Source of the DNA: Pyrinomonadaceae bacterium
Lineage (GTDB): Bacteria > Acidobacteriota > Blastocatellia > Pyrinomonadales > Pyrinomonadaceae
Reading direction: 5' to 3'
DNA: 7,267 nucleotides
Assembly (NCBI GenBank): GCA_018060305.1
Contig: JAGOWF010000141.1
Coordinates: 1 to 7,267, forward strand
The position numbers and the translations under genes are program-made. The notes beneath the pieces were generated by a model. The model had not been told where the DNA came from. It saw nothing but the letters and a program-made list of their open reading frames with translations, and searched no databases. Numbering within the stretch: position 1 is the stretch's first letter; each line of letters starts with the position of its first letter. Below, piece by piece: positions 1-4,867 of this stretch.

Positions 1-1
1 A

Positions 2-148
2 CTCAAAGATCTATACAAGCCCCTGTCGAAGCCTGTCGCCCCCACACTGAGGAAGGTCAGTTTACGATATTCTGATGAAGATTGGAAGGATCGCGTTGGC
101 AGGTATCAAGTCAGAACCCGGAGCGGTAGCGACCGGATTCCTTCATGA
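2..148 (+). CDS. possible C-terminal tail of an unidentified protein (5' end outside window)
   Basis: One frame stays open from the window edge to a TGA at 146-148, giving about 48 residues. The first part (LKDLYKPLSKPVAPTLRKV, then a segment containing YSDEDW) is mixed charged and polar and looks like plausible protein. The last 13 or so residues (QVRTRSGSDRIPS) are translated from the left arm of the inverted repeat at 101-258, so if the gene is real its present C-terminus is supplied by the repeat. No family is recognised, and there is no start codon, motif or membrane segment to judge by. A 48-codon open frame can occur by chance at this base composition, so this is tentative. The alternative is plain intergenic DNA. 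Confidence 0.35.
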   Translation, partial: LKDLYKPLSKPVAPTLRKVSLRYSDEDWKDRVGRYQVRTRSGSDRIPS

Positions 149-258
149 TGGCCGTTGCGACGTTTGTGACGGAGCGGGTCAAGGCGTCGCCTTCACTCGT
201 GACTGCCGTTACTTGCCGGAATCCGGTCGCTGCCGCTCCCGGTTCTGACTTGACGCCT
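101..258. repeat. large imperfect inverted repeat, 41-bp arms around a 76-bp centre
   Basis: The left arm (101-141) and the reverse complement of the right arm (218-258) agree at 37 of 41 positions. They differ at arm positions 4, 5, 19 and 27. The shared core includes TCAAGTCAGAACC and AGCGACCGGATTCC. The 76-bp centre (142-217) contains a small perfect hairpin, AAGGCG-T-CGCCTT, at 181-193. No flanking target duplication and no transposase gene are visible. The GGAGCGGTAGCGACCGG-like core resembles dispersed REP-type repeats that I recall from Acidobacteriota genomes, so this may be a paired REP (BIME-like) unit, but that is inference. As RNA the arms would form a very stable long hairpin just upstream of the next gene, without a T-run to make it a classical terminator. 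Confidence 0.85.
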
Positions 259-288
259 GTGATATAACGGAATCAGCCATTGTCTAAA

Positions 289-1704
289 ATGACCCGTCAT
301 ACGACCGTAATGAACGTCAGATATCTCATACAAGGGTTGGCTGTCCTTGCCTTTTTCTGCGCTTCGGCTTCTGCTCAGGATGTCAACGGGCTCTTACTGA
401 CGGTGAACAATGTCGGCGATACTCACGATGTGCAGACGGGCGACCGCATTTGCGCGGATGCCGTTGGGCAATGCACTTTGCGGGCGGCCATTGAGGAAAC
501 GAACGCCAATTCGACGCGCGACGCGATCATTTTTGACTTGCCGAACCCATCCATGATCGACCTTTCGCTCGGTGAGCTATTGATCGATCAGGATCTGGAC
601 ATAGTCGGCCCCGGAGCACGGCGTTTGACGGTCCGCAGGGCTGCCGGTGCGTCAAATTTCCGCATCTTTCACATTCCGCAGACAGAGGCGTTCGTTGGTT
701 TTCGCGGGATCACGATCTCCGGCGGCAACGGCCTGTTCGGCGGCGGATTGTATGTCGAGACTGGCGGCGTTGTAAATCTTGCGGACTCAGCAGTTACCGG
801 AAATCACGCACAGCTCGGCGGCGGTATATTCTCATCGGGCAGGTTGACGATCACACGTTGCCTGATCAACTCTAACTCCGCCGCAACGACAGGGGCGGGC
901 ATCGCGAACGTCGGCAGCACGCACGAGATGTCGATAGCAAACTCTACGATCACCGCCAACACGGGCGCATCCGCCGGCGCGATCTATAACGAAGGCATCC
1001 TGATGCTCGCGAACGATACGATCAACGAGAACATCGGCACGCAGGCCGTCAACAGCATCCTCAGCAACGCTCAAGGCACCATTCGCGTGATAAACACGAT
1101 AATCGGCCGGGATTCGGCCCTCGGCAATAGTTTGCAGGGTGCGTTCATTTCGGGCGGCAGCAACATCGTCACGGCCGCCAATGGCAGCACCGGCTTTACC
1201 AACGGCGTCAACGGCGATCAGGTGAGCAATAACGACATCATCGACCCGATGCTCGCCCCGTTGGCGGATAACGGCGGCCAGACCGACACGCTTGCTCCGC
1301 TCACCGGCAGCCCGGCCATACTCACCGGCGACCCGTGCGTTCGGACAGCCGAATGCCCGACGCTGCCGGGCATTCAGATCCCAAATGGACGGCTCGACCA
1401 GCATCGATTTCGCAGGAATCCGTTCAATGCGAATATCGACATTGGCGCTCACGATACCAATGCGTTCAGCAGCACGGCGGTCGGCACGTTTGTGCTAAGC
1501 GGCTTTGGCCCGGGCGGCCCGACGAGCCGATACGCCGGCACGATCGTCGAACTCATCCACCCGACGACGCTCGAACGCCGCTACGCCCGCGTCCGCCTCA
1601 ACGGCGACATCTCGTTCTCAAACCTGCCCGGCGATGTCTTTGTAATAAACATCCGCGCAAAACGGTCAGGAATGGTCACGCCCCTCGTTTTTGCGATCGA
1701 TTAA
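289..1704 (+). CDS. exported CSLREA-domain, choice-of-anchor-Q parallel beta-helix protein
   Basis: Likely a secreted or surface-attached beta-helix protein whose ligand and function are unknown. Numbering is from this ATG (471 aa). A signal peptide covers about residues 1-29 (hydrophobic GLAVLAFFCASASA, probable cut after ASA). A CSLREA-type N-terminal module follows at about 37-73, with key residues C55, C62 and the QCTLRAAIEETNA stretch. About 80-300 are short Gly/Asn-rich strands with recurrent ITISGGNG, GGGIF, STITANTGA and INTIIG motifs, typical of a pectate-lyase-like helix. About 318-389 match the choice-of-anchor-Q end (PLADNGGQTDTLAP, GSPAI, then DIGAHD). A final 70 residues resemble a degenerate carboxypeptidase-regulatory-like beta-sandwich. 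The start is uncertain: TTG at 280 has a weak GGA eight bases upstream, ATG 289 is used here, and ATG 310 gives the neatest signal peptide. A TATAAC at 263-268 could be a -10 but has no good -35. No C-terminal sorting signal or catalytic motif is seen. Family placement is good; function is unknown. Confidence 0.9.
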   Translation: MTRHTTVMNVRYLIQGLAVLAFFCASASAQDVNGLLLTVNNVGDTHDVQTGDRICADAVGQCTLRAAIEETNANSTRDAIIFDLPNPSMIDLSLGELLIDQDLDIVGPGARRLTVRRAAGASNFRIFHIPQTEAFVGFRGITISGGNGLFGGGLYVETGGVVNLADSAVTGNHAQLGGGIFSSGRLTITRCLINSNSAATTGAGIANVGSTHEMSIANSTITANTGASAGAIYNEGILMLANDTINENIGTQAVNSILSNAQGTIRVINTIIGRDSALGNSLQGAFISGGSNIVTAANGSTGFTNGVNGDQVSNNDIIDPMLAPLADNGGQTDTLAPLTGSPAILTGDPCVRTAECPTLPGIQIPNGRLDQHRFRRNPFNANIDIGAHDTNAFSSTAVGTFVLSGFGPGGPTSRYAGTIVELIHPTTLERRYARVRLNGDISFSNLPGDVFVINIRAKRSGMVTPLVFAID

Positions 1705-1873
1705 CGGCTGCCTGCGTCGTAATGTTGACAGCAAAAAAAAGATGGCCGGTTTCTGTGGTTGAAAGCAGAACATGTAGGTTCGAGAGAGGCTATGAGAGAT
1801 TGACCGGGGATCGCTTTTGGCACGCCATTGTCTTGACGGCCAGACTCAGCGTGGCTTATTGACGGGCGCCATT

Positions 1874-1902
1874 TTGCGTTGGCGAAACGCTTAGAATATA
1901 CT
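1874..1902 (+). promoter_or_regulatory. sigma70-type promoter for the DUF4344 metallopeptidase gene
   Basis: TTGCGT (1874-1879) and TATACT (1897-1902) are separated by exactly 17 bp. Five of six bases match consensus in the -10 and four of six in the -35. Transcription would start near 1909, leaving a leader of about 40 bases before the ATG at 1949. The spacer contains a small inverted repeat, GCGTT-GGCGA-AACGC (1876-1890), overlapping the -35. This could be an operator half-site pair or chance. The rest of the 244-bp gap behind it (1705-1873) contains an A8 run at 1733-1740, with no terminator hairpin and no gene that I can support. Confidence 0.55.
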
Positions 1903-1929
1903 CATCGAGAAATCCATCATATCAAGAAC

Positions 1930-1936
1930 AGGGGAG
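1930..1936 (+). promoter_or_regulatory. ribosome binding site (AGGGGAG) for the DUF4344 gene
   Basis: AGGGGAG is purine-rich and is followed by a 12-base spacer to ATG 1949. The spacing is somewhat long but acceptable, and it is the only Shine-Dalgarno-like stretch near this start. It supports 1949 over any internal start. Confidence 0.5.
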
Positions 1937-1948
1937 CGTTCGCGTCAT

Positions 1949-2779
1949 ATGAAAAACACAACCGTGCGCATTTGCGCATCGATCGTATTGACGGTTCTAT
2001 TCGGGGCCGTCCAACTCATCGCACAAAAGAATCCGCAGCCGGCGCCGTCGCCGGCCAAGCCGCCGGTCAGGCATCCGCTCGACAAGGGTGATTTTAAGGT
2101 CGGATTCTCGCCAAAGACCAAGGCAAAGGACCCGAAGAAGGACATGCCGAAGGAGTTGAAGGACGTCTTTCAGGAGGTCGCTGACGGACTGAATGAACTG
2201 CTCGCCATGCCAAAGAATATCTATATCAACATGGATGCCTGCGGCGAACCGAATGCGTTTTACAGTCCTGACGCCTCGGAGATCACCTTTTGCTACGAAC
2301 TGCTCGAACAATACGAAGCCGAATTCAAGACGATCGAAAAGGACCAGGAAAAGGTTGACTCGATGGTCGTAGACACGCTCGTGCAGACGCTCTTTCACGA
2401 ACTGGGCCATTGCCTGATAGACGTATGGGAATTGCCCGCAACCGGCCGCGAAGAGGATGCCGTCGATCAGCTTGCAACGATACTAATGCTTGACGGCACG
2501 GACGAGGGCACGCAGAGCACAATTAACGCTGCCCTTGAATTCGACATCGCAAGCCGCGATCAGGACCCAAATGACATGGCCTATTGGGACGAACATTCAT
2601 TCAGCAAGACGCGGTTCTACGATATGATCTGTCTCGTTTACGGCAGCAACGAAAAGGCGAATGCGTGGATGGTTGGCCCCAATACTCTGCCAAATGACCG
2701 TGCCGTGCGTTGCGGCGAGGAACACAGACGTGCCGAGCGCTCATGGCTCAAGCTGCTCGATCCTTACATCAAGAAATAA
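1949..2779 (+). CDS. exported DUF4344-family putative zinc metallopeptidase
   Basis: A 276-residue predicted metal-dependent peptidase of the DUF4344 family, whose substrate is unknown. Residues 1-25 form a signal peptide (K2, R7, hydrophobic core ICASIVLTVLFGAVQLIA, cut near IAQ). A Pro/Lys-rich linker (27-65) follows, then the domain proper. The zinc site is HELGH at 150-154 (H150, E151, H154). The acidic GREEDAVDQLA (166-176) just downstream is the family's characteristic segment and may give the third ligand. Other family hallmarks seen are YSPDASEITFCYEL (105-118), YWDEHSF (212-218), the FYDMICLVYG stretch and a C-terminal RC-x2-E then SW-x-KLLDPY. The zinc-site residues expected are intact. 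Five cysteines lie in the mature part (98, 115, 155, 228, 255), so disulfides are possible in the periplasm. The gene has its own promoter and RBS and appears monocistronic, ending 8 bp from the convergent purF. Confidence 0.9.
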   Translation: MKNTTVRICASIVLTVLFGAVQLIAQKNPQPAPSPAKPPVRHPLDKGDFKVGFSPKTKAKDPKKDMPKELKDVFQEVADGLNELLAMPKNIYINMDACGEPNAFYSPDASEITFCYELLEQYEAEFKTIEKDQEKVDSMVVDTLVQTLFHELGHCLIDVWELPATGREEDAVDQLATILMLDGTDEGTQSTINAALEFDIASRDQDPNDMAYWDEHSFSKTRFYDMICLVYGSNEKANAWMVGPNTLPNDRAVRCGEEHRRAERSWLKLLDPYIKK

Positions 2780-2787
2780 GCCCGAGC

Positions 2788-4179
2788 TCAACTTGCGGCG
2801 CTTTCGCTGTTGGCGATCAGCGTAGGATATTTACCCGTCCAGCACGCCGAGCAGGTCGTTGCGGGGTCGAGCCCGATGGATTCGAGCATGCCCGTCAATG
2901 ACAGGTAGCCGAGGCTGTCGGAGCCGATCTGGCGGCAGATATCGTCAACCGGCGTGTGCGAGGCGATAAGCTGCTCGCGGTCGGGCGTATCGACACCGTA
3001 GTAGCACGAATGCGTGGTGGGCGGGCACGACACTCGCATGTGCACCTCAGCGGCCCCTGCCTCGCGGACCATTTGGACGATCTTTTTAGAGGTCGTGCCC
3101 CGCACTATCGAATCATCCACCAACACCACGCGACGTCCGTTGATCAGGTCCTTGATCGGGTTGAGCTTTAGCCGCACGCCAAACGAGCGAATGTTCTGCG
3201 TCGGTTCGATAAATGTGCGGCCGACATAATGATTGCGAATGATCGCCTGCCGAAACGGTATGCCCGACTGTGCCGAGTAACCGATGGCCGCGGCCACGCC
3301 CGAATCCGGCACAGGCACGACGATGTCGGCGTCCGCGGGATGTTCGACTGCTAGGCGCCTGCCCATCATATGCCGTGACTGATTCACCGAACGGCCAAAA
3401 ATGATCGAGTCCGGCCGCGAAAAATACACATGCTCAAACGTGCATACCGCGTGCGGCTTCGTCTCAAACGGCATCGACGAATGCAGCCCGCGTTTGTCGA
3501 TAATGACCATCTCGCCCGGCTCGACCTCGCGAACGTATTCCGCGTCGATCAGGTCAAAGGCGCACGTCTCGCTAGCGACGCACCACGCGTCCTGATATTT
3601 GCCCAGCACCAACGGCCTGAATCCGCGTGCGTCACGCACCGCTATCAACGCATCTGTCGTCAGGAAAAGCAGCGAGAACGCGCCTTCGGTATCGGCCAGG
3701 ACTTTCTTTATCGCCTCCACCGCGTTCGGGGCCTTACTCCGCGCAATGCCGTGCAGGATCGTTTCGGTGTCGGAGGTGGATGAGAAGATGGCGCCGTCGC
3801 GTTCGAGTTCAAGGCGTCGCGCCTCGGCAAATGGCAGATTGCCATTGTGGCAGACGGCGATCAGTCCGTGCTGACACTTTACGCGAAACGGCTGCACTTC
3901 CTTGATCGTGTTCTTGCCCGCCGTCGAGTATCGCGTGTGGCCGATCGCCGCGGTGCCGGGCAATTTTGTCAGCACCTCGGGATTCAGCACATCCGCGATC
4001 AGCCCGATGCCGCGCTGCTGGATCAGGTCGTCGCCGTCCGCCGAAACGATACCGCACGCCTCCTGTCCGCGGTGCTGCAAGGCAAACAGCCCAAGCTGCG
4101 TCAGCGTCGAAGCCTCAGCGTGGCCAAAGATGCCGAATATGCCGCACTCCTCGTGAAATTTGTCGTCGCCGATATGCAT
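2788..4179 (-). CDS. purF: amidophosphoribosyltransferase (glutamine PRPP amidotransferase)
   Basis: Catalyses the first committed step of purine synthesis in the cytoplasm: PRPP plus glutamine to 5-phosphoribosylamine. The 463-residue protein is full length. An 11-residue propeptide (MHIGDDKFHEE) precedes the nucleophile C12 of the Ntn glutaminase domain (12 to about 230). That domain shows R37-G38 in QHRGQE, HTRYST (81-86), HNGNL (111-115) and SDTE (136-139). The phosphoribosyltransferase domain carries the PRPP loop VVLVDDSIVRGTT (351-363). Cysteines C246, C392, C443 and C446 (CSAC) match the [4Fe-4S] ligands of the Bacillus subtilis-type enzyme, so this is the oxygen-sensitive, propeptide-processed class rather than the E. 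coli class. The start is fixed by the propeptide length; the Shine-Dalgarno is poor (AGG abutting the ATG). It lies 67 bp behind mobA on the same strand, with no other pur gene nearby. Cotranscription is possible but not shown. Confidence 0.98.
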   Translation of the reverse strand: MHIGDDKFHEECGIFGIFGHAEASTLTQLGLFALQHRGQEACGIVSADGDDLIQQRGIGLIADVLNPEVLTKLPGTAAIGHTRYSTAGKNTIKEVQPFRVKCQHGLIAVCHNGNLPFAEARRLELERDGAIFSSTSDTETILHGIARSKAPNAVEAIKKVLADTEGAFSLLFLTTDALIAVRDARGFRPLVLGKYQDAWCVASETCAFDLIDAEYVREVEPGEMVIIDKRGLHSSMPFETKPHAVCTFEHVYFSRPDSIIFGRSVNQSRHMMGRRLAVEHPADADIVVPVPDSGVAAAIGYSAQSGIPFRQAIIRNHYVGRTFIEPTQNIRSFGVRLKLNPIKDLINGRRVVLVDDSIVRGTTSKKIVQMVREAGAAEVHMRVSCPPTTHSCYYGVDTPDREQLIASHTPVDDICRQIGSDSLGYLSLTGMLESIGLDPATTCSACWTGKYPTLIANSESAAS

Positions 4180-4211
4180 CCTATGCTATTTTGCCACAAA
4201 AGGAAGTTAGC

Positions 4212-4238
4212 CACGAATTGCACGAATGACACGAATTT
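4212..4238. repeat. three tandem 9-bp repeats (CACGAAttn) in the mobA-purF spacer
   Basis: Three consecutive 9-mers read CACGAATTG, CACGAATGA and CACGAATTT on the plus strand, beginning with CACGAA each time. On the purF sense strand they read as ATTCGTG-type units about 30-60 bases ahead of the purF ATG. An 8-bp palindrome GAGCGCTC (4239-4246) abuts them next to the mobA stop. Similar CACGAA strings recur in intergenic DNA of several Acidobacteriota, Planctomycetota and Verrucomicrobiota genomes as I recall them, so this is more likely a dispersed repeat fragment than a purF-specific operator. The spacer holds no evident promoter or terminator. Confidence 0.7.
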
Positions 4239-4246
4239 GAGCGCTC

Positions 4247-4867
4247 TTATTCGTTAAACTCGTGTAATTTCAGATCTGCAGGAGTGTTGATGTTGGCAAA
4301 AAGCCTGTCGGGATCGCCGAATGTTAGATACTCGTCAACTTCGACACGCCGCGTTTGTTTCCTGTCGAGAAACACCACAAGCGGCGGCATCGCACCGCTG
4401 CTGTCCATCAGGGCCTCGATCTCGGCGACTAATGGTTTCGCTCTATATACGGCACACAACGGCTGGAGCCGTCCGTCGCTCTGGACGGGAACGACGGCAT
4501 CATGATCGTCCGTTACGCAAGTGACGAGATGTCGGAGAAGTTCGGCAGAAACGAAGGGATAGTCACACGCCAGCACCAACGCCCATTCGCCGCGAGCATC
4601 CGCGACAGCCGCATGCAGCCCGCTCCACGCTCCAAAGCCCGGCCGCAGGTCGGCGATCATCGGTCGCCCAAGAGCCGCAACCGCGTCGTTCGGAAACTGC
4701 GAATCGCCACCGGCCACAAACGTCACGCGGGCATCGCCAAACGCCGCTTCGATAGTTCTCGCCGCACGCGCGGCCAGCGTCACGCCGCCGAACTCGACAA
4801 ACGCCTTGTCCCGGCCAAGCCGCGACGAGCGGCCGCCGATCAATACGAACGTATCGATACGTGTCAT
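4247..4867 (-). CDS. mobA: molybdenum cofactor guanylyltransferase
   Basis: Transfers GMP from GTP to Mo-molybdopterin, making the guanine dinucleotide cofactor used by DMSO-reductase-family enzymes. At 206 residues it is close to the family's usual size. The nucleotide-binding loop LIGGRSSRLGRDKA lies at 9-22. The metal-binding aspartate is D102 in ACDYP (100-104). PLCAVY (136-141) and NINTPADL (192-199) are the other conserved blocks. The usual GPxxG stretch is replaced by PGFGAWSGLHAA (76-87), a variant. The open frame extends upstream to 4981, but the ATG at 4867 starts the domain directly and forms an ATGA overlap with the oxidoreductase stop; the upstream extension is Arg-rich shadow of that gene. 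No Shine-Dalgarno is seen, which fits translational coupling. Specificity for GTP rather than CTP (MocA-like) is inferred from the neighbouring enzyme, a family that uses bis-MGD. Confidence 0.93.
   Translation of the reverse strand: MTRIDTFVLIGGRSSRLGRDKAFVEFGGVTLAARAARTIEAAFGDARVTFVAGGDSQFPNDAVAALGRPMIADLRPGFGAWSGLHAAVADARGEWALVLACDYPFVSAELLRHLVTCVTDDHDAVVPVQSDGRLQPLCAVYRAKPLVAEIEALMDSSGAMPPLVVFLDRKQTRRVEVDEYLTFGDPDRLFANINTPADLKLHEFNE

Noticed and set aside
101..258. Rho-independent terminator of the upstream gene
   Set aside because: The hairpin arms are far longer than a terminator stem, the loop is 76 bp, and no T-run follows on either strand.
832..1452. 206-codon open frame on the minus strand
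   Set aside because: It lies wholly antisense to the beta-helix gene. Its product is Arg/Ala/Val/Asp-rich low-complexity sequence without a recognisable fold, typical of a shadow frame in GC-rich repeats.
1725..1730. perfect TTGACA as a promoter -35
   Set aside because: The positions 16-18 bp downstream are GC-rich (GGTTTC region) with no -10 match, so no promoter is supported here.
1765..1800. tRNA-like GGTTCGA stretch in the intergenic gap
   Set aside because: The flanking bases do not pair as a T-stem, and no acceptor or anticodon arm can be drawn around it.
1335..1862. 175-codon plus-strand frame running past the end of the CSLREA gene
   Set aside because: It overlaps the real gene in another frame, is Arg/Pro-rich, and has no family signature. 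The part beyond 1704 shows no domain.
3430..3905. several 90-120 codon plus-strand frames opposite purF
   Set aside because: They are antisense shadows of a well-conserved purF, rich in Arg, Ala and Ser, with no independent start signals.
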